Positions 25,927-35,471 of a stretch of DNA of 64,000 nucleotides are shown one piece after another. Source of the stretch: Spirochaetota bacterium (GTDB taxonomy: Bacteria > Spirochaetota > UBA4802 > JAFGDQ01); contig JAXHTS010000035.1 in NCBI GenBank assembly GCA_034190085.1, positions 1-64,000 of the forward strand. Direction: 5' to 3'. Within the stretch, counting starts at the first letter, position 1, and each line of letters opens with the position of its first letter. The position numbers and the translations under genes were made by a program. The notes below the pieces were generated by a model. It did no database searches. It had not been told where the DNA came from and saw nothing but the letters and a program-made list of their open reading frames with translations.

Positions 25927-26936
25927 TAGTCAAACCTGATTCGATTGTACTCCTTTTTGATTTCCTTCTTGTATTCATTAATCAACTTGCGGATATGTTT
26001 ATCATCCTCTGGTTGGAACTCATCGGGTAATCTGAATGAATTTTTGAAGGACAGAATTTTTCCTTCATCCACTATTAACTCTAGTATCCCAATATGTGCG
26101 CCATTTGCCCCAGCCTGTACAAGGATGGAATCTCCTATTCGCTCTGGATTTTTTATTAGTGTTTGTGAGTGCCCTCCGATTGTAACATCCACTCCCTTAA
26201 TCTTCTTCAGGAGTTGTAGGTCCTCATCATATCCGGAATGGGATAACAGGATTATTAGATTTATCCCCTGTTTCTGAATATCATCAATATCCCTTTTAAT
26301 CTCCTTAATCTGATCCAAAATTTTAATCCTTGATACAATCTCCTTGGGGTGATACCTGAATGCATTTTTTGATATGCTTCCAATAATCCCCATGGCTATA
26401 TTATTCCTTTTAATAATAAGAAATCGAGTAAAATTGCTAATCCATCCTTCCTCCGTTTTAAACAGAATATTGTTGCAGATAAATGGAAGCTCCTTCTTGA
26501 ACTTGATAAATTTTTCTATGCCGATAAGGAATTCTTGATCCCCAAATATGATGGAATCATATTCCAAACACTTATATCCCTTTATTAAGTACTTAGCAAT
26601 AATGTGATCAGGATCGCAAGGAAAGATGTCCCCTGTCTCAAATAGAAAAACATTTTCAAAGGTATTTCTGATGTTCCTTAGTTCTGTTGCCCGCTTTACA
26701 AGACCACCCTTTGGGTTTTCTTTGCAGTGACAGTAATCAAAATTACCATTCAATGAATTGGTATATACAAGAGTAATTTTTTCTTTAGAGGATAGTTCAA
26801 TATTGCTCCAGAAGATTATAAGTATTGTGAGAACTATGTAGTATGTTATGTGTGGGAATCGCACGATAATGATATTACAATTTGAAAGCATTCTTGTCAA
26901 TCTTTTCATAAATTTTGTACTTAATGAATATTTCAA
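25926..26936 (-). CDS. UshA/5'-nucleotidase-type metallophosphatase with degenerate motifs
   Basis: An N-terminal membrane segment (about 29-48) precedes a domain like the metallophosphatase part of 5'-nucleotidases: YTNSLNGNF, a CHCKENPKGG loop, FETGDIF, GDQEF, LSHSGYDED and IGGHSQTL. Compared with active enzymes, the first D-x-H is missing, GNHE reads GDQE, and the last GHTH reads GHSQ. Catalysis is therefore doubtful. Related proteins occur with DoxX/rhodanese genes. The frame opens at 26936, inside the HD-GYP gene; ATG 26891 would shorten the overlap to 17 bases. Confidence 0.75.
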   Translation of the reverse strand: MKYSLSTKFMKRLTRMLSNCNIIIVRFPHITYYIVLTILIIFWSNIELSSKEKITLVYTNSLNGNFDYCHCKENPKGGLVKRATELRNIRNTFENVFLFETGDIFPCDPDHIIAKYLIKGYKCLEYDSIIFGDQEFLIGIEKFIKFKKELPFICNNILFKTEEGWISNFTRFLIIKRNNIAMGIIGSISKNAFRYHPKEIVSRIKILDQIKEIKRDIDDIQKQGINLIILLSHSGYDEDLQLLKKIKGVDVTIGGHSQTLIKNPERIGDSILVQAGANGAHIGILELIVDEGKILSFKNSFRLPDEFQPEDDKHIRKLINEYKKEIKKEYNRIRFD

Positions 26937-28908
26937 GGATATTTTTATCCAGTTTATTGCACTTTGCCTCTTCTTCTAATATGGATAATGCTTCCTCGCA
27001 TGAGATCGCCCTTTTATAGGGTCTATCCGATGCAATCAGGGCATCATATATGTCAGCTATCGTTATCATCCTTGATTGTATTGGAATATTCTCTTCTCCG
27101 GATATGCCAAAGGGATAACCGCTTCCATCAAGCTTCTCATGATGTTTCAGTACAATATCAGGAATATTCTTGAATTCCGGGGGCCATGGAATATCGCTTA
27201 AGAAGTAGTGAGTATGGAGAACATGACTCTCTATCTCTTTTCTCTCAATAGGATTCAGGCTACCCCTTTTAATTTTTAGATTTAGGGTTTCATTGTCAGT
27301 TAATAACTCAATTTTATTTCCCTCAATATCAAAACATTCCACTTGTTGAATATCATTCATGATTTCATTTAACATCCTTTCTGGATCGCCTTCAATAATT
27401 CTTGGTTCATTTAAGACCTTTACCTTATCCTTAATTCTCCTAATTCTTTGAAGTTTATCCTCTTTAATGAGGTTCATGCTCTCTAAATCGGGCACAATAT
27501 CATTGAAAAGATTCCGATCCCTTGAAAGTAAACTCTCCTGCATTGTATAATGCAATTCAATAAATCTATAGAGATAGTTTAGCTTTAATATTAGATTTTC
27601 AAATTCCTTGGGGTACAACTTTTTTGCTTTCTTGAATATTGCTAAATCAATATAAACCTTGCCATAGTCATGAAGAAGAGATGCGTATTCTATCTCCTTA
27701 ATCTCGTTCTCTGAAAAATGTGTATCCTTAAATGACCCGCAATCCTCTCTATCTATTGATCTTGCTATCTCCTTGCAAATCTCAGCAACCCTAAAGGAAT
27801 GACCTGATGTGGCAATATCTCTTGATTCAATTGCGCTAACGGATGTCTTGACAAAGGCTTCAAATTGATTTTGAATCTGTTTAATCATCCTGTTGTTCTC
27901 GATTGCAATTGCAGCCTGTCCGGCAACAGCCTGCATTAGGCTCTCGTATCTTTGGTCAAAAGAAACAACCTTGGTTTCAAAGTCATTAGGATTTTCCAAT
28001 TTAATCTCGTAAGCCGCGTTTTTCATTATTTGAGTATCCTCCTTGGTGTTCTCCTTGCTGTTAATGAGTTGTATTACCCCAATAATATGATCCACATGAT
28101 TCTTCATTGGAACTACAAGCATTGACTTAGCCCTATAATTATGTGTTTTATCAAAGGAGGAGTTAAAGGATAGGGGATCCTCAGAAGACAATTTATAGAC
28201 ATCAGATATATTTAACACTTCACCAGTAACAGCAACAAATCCAGCGATGGAGTTTTTGTCAATTGACAATACATGCTCCTCAAAGGGGAGGTCCCGTTCA
28301 AAGGTATGAGAGTATTTAAACCGTAGTTGTTTTTTCCCATCCTCCGTCTCTTCAGCAAGGTATATGCTACCAGCATCGGCGCCAGTAATCTTTTTGCTGA
28401 GTAATAATATTGATTTCATCAGTTTATCTGTAGATTTTTCTGTTGAAAGAGCCATTCCAATATTAATCAAATCTTCCTGATCTCGTTTTGTGTCCAAAAG
28501 ATGCAGAATCTGTTCATCCTTTAGATTGCTTTGCCAATATTTTTCCTCAATTTGCTGGAATGCTATTTGCGTCAAGATGTTGTATTCCTTTATCGATATT
28601 GTGGATGATCTGATATCGGAGATGTGTTTAATGTTATCTGAGTTCAGGGTTCCCAGTTCTTCTTCAGTACTAAATAAGATTACTTTATATGAAATATCCT
28701 TGAAATTGAATTCATTGAGGAAGGGGACTATCTCAAATAGATCCTCCTTGCCTAAAAAGAGGACTGCGAAGATTGGATTGTGCTTCTTATGTAATAAATG
28801 AGAAATCTTTTGTTTAATATCTACTAATATAAATGTATTATCTCTCAGAGTAGACTCATCACATATATATTCCTTTATCTTAGCTGATATAAATATATAT
28901 TTTCTCAT
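26875..28908 (-). CDS. GAF-HD-GYP phosphodiesterase with a large insert
   Basis: A 677-residue cytoplasmic signalling protein. Residues 1-120 resemble a short receiver-like region without the usual aspartate motif, about 150-340 a GAF domain, and about 360-670 an HD-GYP domain: H370, HDYGK (413-417), HHE (589-591) and GYP (597-599). HD-GYP enzymes break down cyclic di-GMP. Here about 130 residues lie between HD and the LNPIERKEIESH helix, where the family normally has a few dozen. The catalytic residues are kept. It overlaps the downstream metallophosphatase gene. Confidence 0.88.
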   Translation of the reverse strand: MRKYIFISAKIKEYICDESTLRDNTFILVDIKQKISHLLHKKHNPIFAVLFLGKEDLFEIVPFLNEFNFKDISYKVILFSTEEELGTLNSDNIKHISDIRSSTISIKEYNILTQIAFQQIEEKYWQSNLKDEQILHLLDTKRDQEDLINIGMALSTEKSTDKLMKSILLLSKKITGADAGSIYLAEETEDGKKQLRFKYSHTFERDLPFEEHVLSIDKNSIAGFVAVTGEVLNISDVYKLSSEDPLSFNSSFDKTHNYRAKSMLVVPMKNHVDHIIGVIQLINSKENTKEDTQIMKNAAYEIKLENPNDFETKVVSFDQRYESLMQAVAGQAAIAIENNRMIKQIQNQFEAFVKTSVSAIESRDIATSGHSFRVAEICKEIARSIDREDCGSFKDTHFSENEIKEIEYASLLHDYGKVYIDLAIFKKAKKLYPKEFENLILKLNYLYRFIELHYTMQESLLSRDRNLFNDIVPDLESMNLIKEDKLQRIRRIKDKVKVLNEPRIIEGDPERMLNEIMNDIQQVECFDIEGNKIELLTDNETLNLKIKRGSLNPIERKEIESHVLHTHYFLSDIPWPPEFKNIPDIVLKHHEKLDGSGYPFGISGEENIPIQSRMITIADIYDALIASDRPYKRAISCEEALSILEEEAKCNKLDKNILEIFIKYKIYEKIDKNAFKL

Positions 28909-29171
28909 TTGTTGAGGCTTTTTTAATAGTTATATTTCTATTCTATAAAGTGCATTACACTAAGTAAACAAAAAATAGGTATCTTTATTCATTTTTGTAT
29001 TACTTCAATTGATGAAATTGACTTATACATAATTAAAGAGATGAATAAGTTGTCAATTGGAAGGATATTGAGGAAGATTCGGGGTGTATTCTATTATTGT
29101 ATTTGCTTTATAATATAATTCCAATTGAAGTATATAATGGTCCTAAATGGAAAATTTAAGAGTGCTATTAG

Positions 29172-30146
29172 CTAGGATTTATAACTTAATCCGATCTTAT
29201 GTTTAACTTCCTCGATATTTTTTCTTGCAATCTCCTTAGTCTTTTCCGCCCCTCTCTGTAAAATTTGATATATCTCCCCTGTATCTTTACTGAGCATATC
29301 CCTCTTTTCCCTATAGGGTCTGAAGTAGTCCCACATTAGTCCGAATAACTCCTTTTTGACATCTCCATATCCAACTCCACCATTCTGATATCGACCTCGC
29401 AATTTCTCAGCCCTATCCCTATCTGCAAAGAGTTTGTATAACTGAAAGACAGTGCATCTATCGGGATCCTTTGGATCTTCAACTGGTGTGGAATCAGTGA
29501 CAATCCTCATCACCTTTTTTTTCAGGTCCTTTTCAGATTCAAATATATATATTGCATTGTCATAGCTCTTGGACATTTTCAGTCCATCAATGCCGGGAAT
29601 AATAGCAATATCATCAGAAATCAAGGGTTCTGGAAGCACAAAGGTTTCCCCATATGTTGAGTTAAACCGCTGAGCAATATCCCTGGTCATCTCAATATGT
29701 TGCTTCTGATCCTTCCCAACTGGGATCATCTCTGCCTGAAAGAGGAGGATATCAGCGGCCATTAGAACAGGATAGCAGAAGAGACCGCAATTGGGCACTA
29801 TTCCTTTAGCAATCTTATCCTTATAACTATGACTTCTTTCGAGTAGTCCTAAAGATGTGTTGCAACTGAGTATCCAGGATAATTCAACCACTTCATGAAT
29901 ATCTGATTGAACCCAGAAGTAGCATTTATCAGGATCAATGCCAAGGGCCAGAAAGTCAAGCGCTGCTGATATCGTGTTCTTCCTGAGTTTTTCCCCATTC
30001 TGGATAGTTGTCAAGGCGTGATAATTAACTATGAAGCAGAACAATTCATGTTTACTTTGCAACTCTATCATCGGTTTCATCATGCCCATATAATTACCAA
30101 TATGTAGTTGCCCGGATGGTTGTATTCCAGATAGTATTCTTGACAT
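29172..30146 (-). CDS. trpS: Tryptophan--tRNA ligase
   Basis: A class I aminoacyl-tRNA synthetase that charges tRNA-Trp. The 324-residue protein has the HIGH-type motif HIGN (15-18), the GIQPSGQLHIGNYMG signature, and KMSKS at 190-194 (LKMSKSYDN). Length fits bacterial TrpS. It stands alone; the upstream 418 bases show no T-box or other recognisable leader. Confidence 0.96.
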   Translation of the reverse strand: MSRILSGIQPSGQLHIGNYMGMMKPMIELQSKHELFCFIVNYHALTTIQNGEKLRKNTISAALDFLALGIDPDKCYFWVQSDIHEVVELSWILSCNTSLGLLERSHSYKDKIAKGIVPNCGLFCYPVLMAADILLFQAEMIPVGKDQKQHIEMTRDIAQRFNSTYGETFVLPEPLISDDIAIIPGIDGLKMSKSYDNAIYIFESEKDLKKKVMRIVTDSTPVEDPKDPDRCTVFQLYKLFADRDRAEKLRGRYQNGGVGYGDVKKELFGLMWDYFRPYREKRDMLSKDTGEIYQILQRGAEKTKEIARKNIEEVKHKIGLSYKS

Positions 30147-30564
30147 AGCTTTTTTCTCGAGAAGAACTAATGATTATTTATTAGGTTAATTGTTATGCCT
30201 TAAACATACTGAATTTTGTGTAATCATAAAGCAGTATTAATATCAATACGTGGTTTAACTGTATTTCTTGAATAATGGGAAGGGGAGGTGCTAATGGCTG
30301 TGGTGAGGCCATCTCTCTCCTATTCATCTCAAGAGTATTGAGAATTTACAGAGCAATTAAGTCAATAATAAAATTCTTTTTATTATCCTAAATCAATTTG
30401 GGATTAAAAAATAATCTGATACTTTATCATTTGGAATAATTGTATTGACTATTACATACACTTTAGCATAATTTTAACATTAAAATAGATTTAGTATTGT
30501 TCATTTGTGCTATATGGCATCATCCCATAAGTATAATAGTTGAATTAGTATTGGATAACATACT
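30147..30564. other. Intergenic region between divergent trpS and the phosphatidyltransferase gene
   Basis: About 420 AT-rich bases without a gene. A GC-richer patch near 30280-30340 has no strong hairpin. Promoters for both flanking genes should lie here, but none stands out. Confidence 0.4.
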
Positions 30565-31344
30565 ATGATAAATAATGAGATTCTGATATCATTACTACCA
30601 CTAATTATTGTAAATAGCTCTGTAATAGCAGCGTTAATTATCTTTGCATTTCTTTACCCAAAGAGGCCTAATGATCCTGAAGTACTGGGACGTATGCATA
30701 AATCATTCATTGGTGTTTTTATAAGAGAATTCTGGTACTGGGTAGTCAATCCATTTATCTCTATCTTCAAGGCATTAGGATTGACTCCGAACATGTTAAC
30801 AGGGATATCCTTAGTATTTGCATTAATATCAGGATATTTTTATTACAGAGGCGATTTTGCTTTAGCCGGTTGGGTCCTGATAATTTGTGGCACGATGGAC
30901 CTTCTCGATGGTAGATTGGCTAGGGTTACCCAACAGGTTAGTAGGGAGGGGGCCTTCTACGATTCTTGTATTGATAGATATAGTGATGGTATCGTTTTAA
31001 TTGGTATAGCCCTATACTTTAGGGATGATTTTTGTATGCTCACTGTATCCCTCTTTGCCCTTTTGGGTTCTGAACTCGTCAGCTATGCAAAGGCTAGAGG
31101 GGAAGCAATAGGTGTGACAACAGAGCGGGGAATAATGCAGAGACCAGAGAGGGTAGCTTCTCTCTCAATAGTATCAGTGATTTATCCCTTTCTCAAGATA
31201 GTTCTTTCAAATTATGGCATAAGGGCTGAATATCCAATGATGATTATTATTTTTTTAATGGCTGTACTAACAAATTATACAGCTATAGTAAGGATTGTTG
31301 AAATATTTAAAAAAATAAAAAATTTAGAAAACCATGATGGATAA
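30565..31344 (+). CDS. CDP-alcohol phosphatidyltransferase
   Basis: An integral membrane enzyme of phospholipid synthesis. The family motif D-G-x2-A-R-x8-G-x3-D-x3-D is complete at residues 115-137 (D115, G116, A119, R120, G129, D133, D137). The 259-residue protein has about six spans. The alcohol (glycerol phosphate, inositol phosphate, serine or other) cannot be told from the motif. It overlaps the mtaB gene by 11 bases, an unusual pairing that suggests only cotranscription. Confidence 0.85.
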   Translation: MINNEILISLLPLIIVNSSVIAALIIFAFLYPKRPNDPEVLGRMHKSFIGVFIREFWYWVVNPFISIFKALGLTPNMLTGISLVFALISGYFYYRGDFALAGWVLIICGTMDLLDGRLARVTQQVSREGAFYDSCIDRYSDGIVLIGIALYFRDDFCMLTVSLFALLGSELVSYAKARGEAIGVTTERGIMQRPERVASLSIVSVIYPFLKIVLSNYGIRAEYPMMIIIFLMAVLTNYTAIVRIVEIFKKIKNLENHDG

Positions 31345-32704
31345 GACATTCTCAATTAAAACCCTAGGCTGTAAGCTTAACCAATATGAATCATCTGAAA
31401 TAGCAAACCAATTATTACAGATGGGTTGGATTGCAAAACCCTTTGGCAAAAGGGTTGATATCGTTATTGTAAACACATGCACTGTTACAGATAGAAGCGA
31501 CAAAAAGTGCAGGAATTATATTCGTCAAGGAGCAAGGGTGTCAAGGTGGGGAAAAACAATAGTAACTGGATGTCTTGCGCAGAGAGATCCCCTTAGCCTG
31601 AAAAGAATGCCTGAGGTTTTAGAAGTATTTGGGAATAATGAAAAGGGATCAATATCTTCAAGGATTGAGGAACTGAATAATGATACTTTTCAGACAATTG
31701 ACGATACAAAATCACCCTATTGCCCAAACCCTTTAACAAAAACATACTCTGAGTTTAAAGATATTTCTCATCCTATATCAAGTGGAGGGGTAGATAATGA
31801 TATTGAGCCTCCTGTCCCGTATTTTCGTACCAGGGGTTTCATGAAAATACAGGATGGATGCGATGGAGAGTGTACATATTGCATTATTCCCACTGTAAGG
31901 GGAATACCCAAGAGCAGGCGATATGATGATATTCTGGAGCATTCAAGAAGACTTATAGAGATTGGGTGCCCGGAAATAATACTCACAGGTATCTCTATAG
32001 GCAGATATTCTGATGAGAAAAAGGATTTGGCTGAATTAATAAAAGAGATAATCGCTCTAAAGGGAAGATTCAGGGTTAGGATCAGCTCCATTGAGCCTAA
32101 TCATATTAATCCTCAGCTTATTGATCTATTTGAGAGTGAGAGGTTATGTCCACATATACATCTTCCTATTCAATCCGGATCAGACAGGATTCTTCAAATG
32201 ATGAAGCGACCCTATGGCATTAATGATTATATGAAAATCATAGATAAAATAAGATCAAGATTACCAGATATAGCAATTGGGACTGATATGATAGTTGGAT
32301 TTCCAGGTGAAGGAGAGGAAGATTTTCAAGGGAGTCTGAAATTGATAGAGGAGGTGGGATTCTCATATGTTCATCAGTTCACTTATTCTCAGAGATCAAC
32401 TACACCTGCTTCAATTATGAAACAGAATTGTACTCATGGAGAGTTGTTGAAAAGAAAGGAAATAATGAGGCAGGTTCAGAAGGGGATTGGACTGAGGTAT
32501 AGAGAGAAATTTGAGGGTCATTCCTTGTCATCTGTTATTGAAGATAATAGAAGTGGGGAAGGGTTTAGCGCTACTAGCGATAATTATATTAAGATTTCAC
32601 TTCAAGAATCGCCGCTTAATCAAAAAATGGTTGGAAGAATAGTGGATGTACACCTCAAAAGGATTAAAATAGATAAGAATTTTGGATATATATCATCTGT
32701 ATAA
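31334..32704 (+). CDS. mtaB: tRNA t6A37 methylthiotransferase MtaB-type
   Basis: A radical-SAM enzyme that adds a methylthio group to t6A37 of tRNAs. N-terminal cluster cysteines are C13 (LGCKLNQYE), C49 (NTCTVTD) and C80 (VTGCLAQ); the radical-SAM motif is C176-x3-C180-x2-C183 (DGCDGECTYC). The GCKLNQYES segment favours MtaB over MiaB or RimO. Length is 456 residues, including a rather long, variable linker at about 110-160. The last part carries a TRAM-like region. Confidence 0.9.
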   Translation: MMDKTFSIKTLGCKLNQYESSEIANQLLQMGWIAKPFGKRVDIVIVNTCTVTDRSDKKCRNYIRQGARVSRWGKTIVTGCLAQRDPLSLKRMPEVLEVFGNNEKGSISSRIEELNNDTFQTIDDTKSPYCPNPLTKTYSEFKDISHPISSGGVDNDIEPPVPYFRTRGFMKIQDGCDGECTYCIIPTVRGIPKSRRYDDILEHSRRLIEIGCPEIILTGISIGRYSDEKKDLAELIKEIIALKGRFRVRISSIEPNHINPQLIDLFESERLCPHIHLPIQSGSDRILQMMKRPYGINDYMKIIDKIRSRLPDIAIGTDMIVGFPGEGEEDFQGSLKLIEEVGFSYVHQFTYSQRSTTPASIMKQNCTHGELLKRKEIMRQVQKGIGLRYREKFEGHSLSSVIEDNRSGEGFSATSDNYIKISLQESPLNQKMVGRIVDVHLKRIKIDKNFGYISSV

Positions 32705-32796
32705 TACATCTCCTCCAGGCTATTAGTCTTTCTTAAATCCCGTTTTATCAATAAGGACCTTCGGTTGGGGACTGAAATGGTAAGTGAATCATAATC

Positions 32797-33717
32797 GTGA
32801 TTATCTCAACAACAAACAGGATTGTTCGCCTCTTGTTTATACTGCTTGGGGCTGTGCTCATTGTTCATTCTCTACTATACATTATTCCTGGTGATCCAGC
32901 TATGATGATTGCTGGGGAATATGCCAGCCAGGATGATATTGATGAGATAAGAAGAGAACTTTCCCTCAATGAGTCATTCTGGGTAAAGTATTTCAAATAT
33001 ATAGAGAGATTATGCACGCTTAACCTGGGCCGGTCACTCCATTCCGATATCCCGGTTGATAAGTTAATATTTGACAGGTTTCCAGCAACACTAATACTTG
33101 CTTTCACCTCAATGATCATAGCCGCGGTTTTGGGTATTGTTTTTGGGGCAATATCTGCTATTAATAAAGGAAGATTCCTAGACAGAGCATCCTTATGGAT
33201 ATCATCGATTCTTATTTCAACTCCAATTTTTGTGAGCTGTATTGTATTATCTTTAACATTTTCTTACTACTTTAACCTCTTGCCACCTTCAGGGAGGGAT
33301 GGGCTTAACCCTTCTTATATAATATTACCATCTTTGGCTCTTGCATCCAGGTCCCTTGCTTTGTTGGTGAGAATTGTTAGGAATGAACTGATCTATGTGT
33401 TGAATCAGGATTATATAAGAACAGTGAGATCCCTTGGATTTCATGAGGCCAAGGTAATTTTTTTATTTGCCTTTAAGAATATCTTAGCGCCGGTTTTGAC
33501 TATTATACTGTTGGATTTTGGAACCTATCTTGGTGGGGCTGTTGTTACTGAGTCTGTATTTTCATGGCCTGGAATTGGAAGACTCTTGATTGTTGCGCTC
33601 TATAAGAGGGATATACCGGTCATCCAGGGTGTCATTATCTTTAGTACTCTCTTATTCCTAATTATAGGTCTTATAATAGATTTAATGCAGGGTATAATCG
33701 TTAAAAAAGTAGAGTAA
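32797..33717 (+). CDS. ABC transporter permease, DppB/OppB type
   Basis: A 306-residue inner-membrane permease of the peptide/nickel family: an N-terminal span, GDPAMMIAGE in the first periplasmic part, six spans, and the coupling EAA loop (RTVRSLGFHEAKVIFLFA). The frame opens with a GTG. It pairs with the DppC-type gene 32 bases downstream. No substrate-binding protein or ATPase is in the window, so the rest of the transporter must be elsewhere. Substrate unknown. Confidence 0.88.
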   Translation: MIISTTNRIVRLLFILLGAVLIVHSLLYIIPGDPAMMIAGEYASQDDIDEIRRELSLNESFWVKYFKYIERLCTLNLGRSLHSDIPVDKLIFDRFPATLILAFTSMIIAAVLGIVFGAISAINKGRFLDRASLWISSILISTPIFVSCIVLSLTFSYYFNLLPPSGRDGLNPSYIILPSLALASRSLALLVRIVRNELIYVLNQDYIRTVRSLGFHEAKVIFLFAFKNILAPVLTIILLDFGTYLGGAVVTESVFSWPGIGRLLIVALYKRDIPVIQGVIIFSTLLFLIIGLIIDLMQGIIVKKVE

Positions 33718-33748
33718 CTACAATGTTTAGGTTGTATTTTTTCTTAAT

Positions 33749-34576
33749 ATGTTGGCAAAGAAATTGAGGAAGAACAATATTGAAATATTATCATATATTA
33801 GTGTAATTTTTCTAATAGCATTTTCTGCAATATTTGCTGAGGAAATATCCGGATATTCCCCTTTTAAAATAGATTTTACTGGCGCGTCCCCGCCCGGTGA
33901 TAGGCATGTGTTGGGTACTGATTTTCTTGGTAGAGATATTCTGAGTCGAACGCTAATTGGAGGTAGGATATCAATTATAATTGGTATTATATCCAGGATG
34001 GGCAGCACCTTGATGGGACTAATAATAGGACTTGTCGTGGGATTGAGTACTCGATTGATAAGGTCTCTACTCAATGGTATTTTGGATGTCTTTCTTGCAG
34101 TTCCTTCACTTCTCCTCGCTATGGGATTGGCTGTTGCCCTTGGTGAAGGGTATAGAACCATAATAATAGCAATAGTTATTGGCACATGGGCTCCTGTTGC
34201 TAGATTTGTTTCAGTAAAGGTTATAGAAATAAATAGTGAGGATTTTATAATTTCAGCAAAGGCATCTGGGGCAGGCGGTCTTAGAATTATTTTTTATCAT
34301 ATCATTCCATCGTTAATACCTGTTTTAATTCCTGTATTTACAACAGGGATTGCCACGAGTATTATGATGGAATCCACGCTATCATTTCTTGGTTTGGGAG
34401 GAGCTTCATCTATTGATACGATATCCTCATGGGGATTGATGATTCAGGAGGGAGCAAAGTTTATCTTTGACGCCCCTTGGATTATCATGCCACCTTCTGC
34501 TATTCTTATGATTTTAATTTTGTGTATTAATCAGATTGGTGATAAACTCGCATCTAACATAAAAGGAAATAATTGA
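33749..34576 (+). CDS. ABC transporter permease, DppC/OppC type
   Basis: The second permease of the pair, 275 residues. It has the GTDFLGRDILSRTLIGGR motif typical of DppC, five to six spans and an EAA-type loop near ISAKASGAGGLRIIFYH. It should form a heterodimer with the preceding DppB-type protein and needs two ATPases encoded elsewhere. Substrate unknown. Confidence 0.88.
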   Translation: MLAKKLRKNNIEILSYISVIFLIAFSAIFAEEISGYSPFKIDFTGASPPGDRHVLGTDFLGRDILSRTLIGGRISIIIGIISRMGSTLMGLIIGLVVGLSTRLIRSLLNGILDVFLAVPSLLLAMGLAVALGEGYRTIIIAIVIGTWAPVARFVSVKVIEINSEDFIISAKASGAGGLRIIFYHIIPSLIPVLIPVFTTGIATSIMMESTLSFLGLGGASSIDTISSWGLMIQEGAKFIFDAPWIIMPPSAILMILILCINQIGDKLASNIKGNN

Positions 34577-34702
34577 GAATCATTTAACAGCTAATATTGA
34601 ATTTAGTTTTTTTTGATTTTATAAAAAATTTGTTTACAGAACTGAAGTTAAGAACCTAATATCGCCAATATTCGGATTATTTATAGAAGGAAGTGCGTAA
34701 TA

Positions 34703-35047
34703 ATGACAACAAAAAGTAATCTCAATGGAAAGAGTAGGAAATCTACAAGTAAGGGAACAAGCAAAGGAACGAAAGCTGAGAAAAAGGGTACTGAAAAAAA
34801 AAGAAAAACAAATCTATTAAGATTATGCTCAATGATGAGCAAATATGCAGCTGATGCTAATGATAAAGAGATAATAAAGCGTTTTAAAACCACAATCTTT
34901 TCTTCATCAGATGACATCACCAAATCAAGTCTAGACCTTATTATCAATAATCCAAAGGATTTAGAATTAAATAATTTTTCGGAAAATATTCAACCATATA
35001 TTAAGCATTACCTTTTTATGGTCAAAAGGGATCGTTTAAATAAATAG
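34703..35047 (+). CDS. Small lysine-rich protein of unknown function
   Basis: A 114-residue protein whose first 40 residues are rich in Lys, Ser, Thr and Gly (KSTSKGTSKGTKAEKKGT), followed by a helical, more ordinary part with a LLRLCSMMSKYAAD stretch. No membrane segment or known domain is visible. The basic tail could bind nucleic acid and resembles in composition the N-terminal extension of TatC in this window. AGGAAG lies about 8 bases before the ATG. It lies between the permease pair and moaD. Confidence 0.6.
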   Translation: MTTKSNLNGKSRKSTSKGTSKGTKAEKKGTEKKRKTNLLRLCSMMSKYAADANDKEIIKRFKTTIFSSSDDITKSSLDLIINNPKDLELNNFSENIQPYIKHYLFMVKRDRLNK

Positions 35048-35117
35048 CTCAATTGCTTTAATGATCAATTGTTGTTTGATTTTGAGTACTATGGGTAATT
35101 GATAATTAAGGGATTAT

Positions 35118-35363
35118 ATGAAAATTAGAGTATTTACATTTGCTGCTGTGAGAGATATCTGTAGATTTAAGGAAAGATGTATGTCGGTTCCATGTAATTC
35201 AACAGTTGGTGAAGTGTATCGAAGACTTGTAGAGGAATTTGAGTCACTTAAATGTATGAAGGATAAATTGCTATTTGCAGTAAATGAGAGTTATTGTGAT
35301 GAGAGTAAAATTCTTTTTGAGGACGATATAATAGCAATCTTTCCGCCAGTAAGCGGTGGTTAA
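35118..35363 (+). CDS. moaD: Molybdopterin synthase sulfur carrier subunit MoaD
   Basis: An 81-residue ubiquitin-fold protein ending in the required diglycine (FPPVSGG), which is thiocarboxylated and donates sulfur to precursor Z. The middle FAVNESYCDE region fits MoaD, although the usual VN(G/Q)E pattern is slightly changed. moaE lies 108 bases downstream on the same strand. MoaA, MoaC and MoeB are not in the window. Confidence 0.85.
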   Translation: MKIRVFTFAAVRDICRFKERCMSVPCNSTVGEVYRRLVEEFESLKCMKDKLLFAVNESYCDESKILFEDDIIAIFPPVSGG

Positions 35364-35471
35364 GTGATGGCAAGAGGCAATATCGAATAATAAAAACATT
35401 TTGATTGTATATAAAAATAAGTATAATCTTCTTTAACCCTATACCCTGTTAGGTATTATTAAGAATTATAA

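Noticed and set aside
30147-30564. T-box or tryptophan-responsive leader for trpS
   Set aside because: No T-box sequence, specifier-like structure or run of Trp codons was found upstream of trpS.
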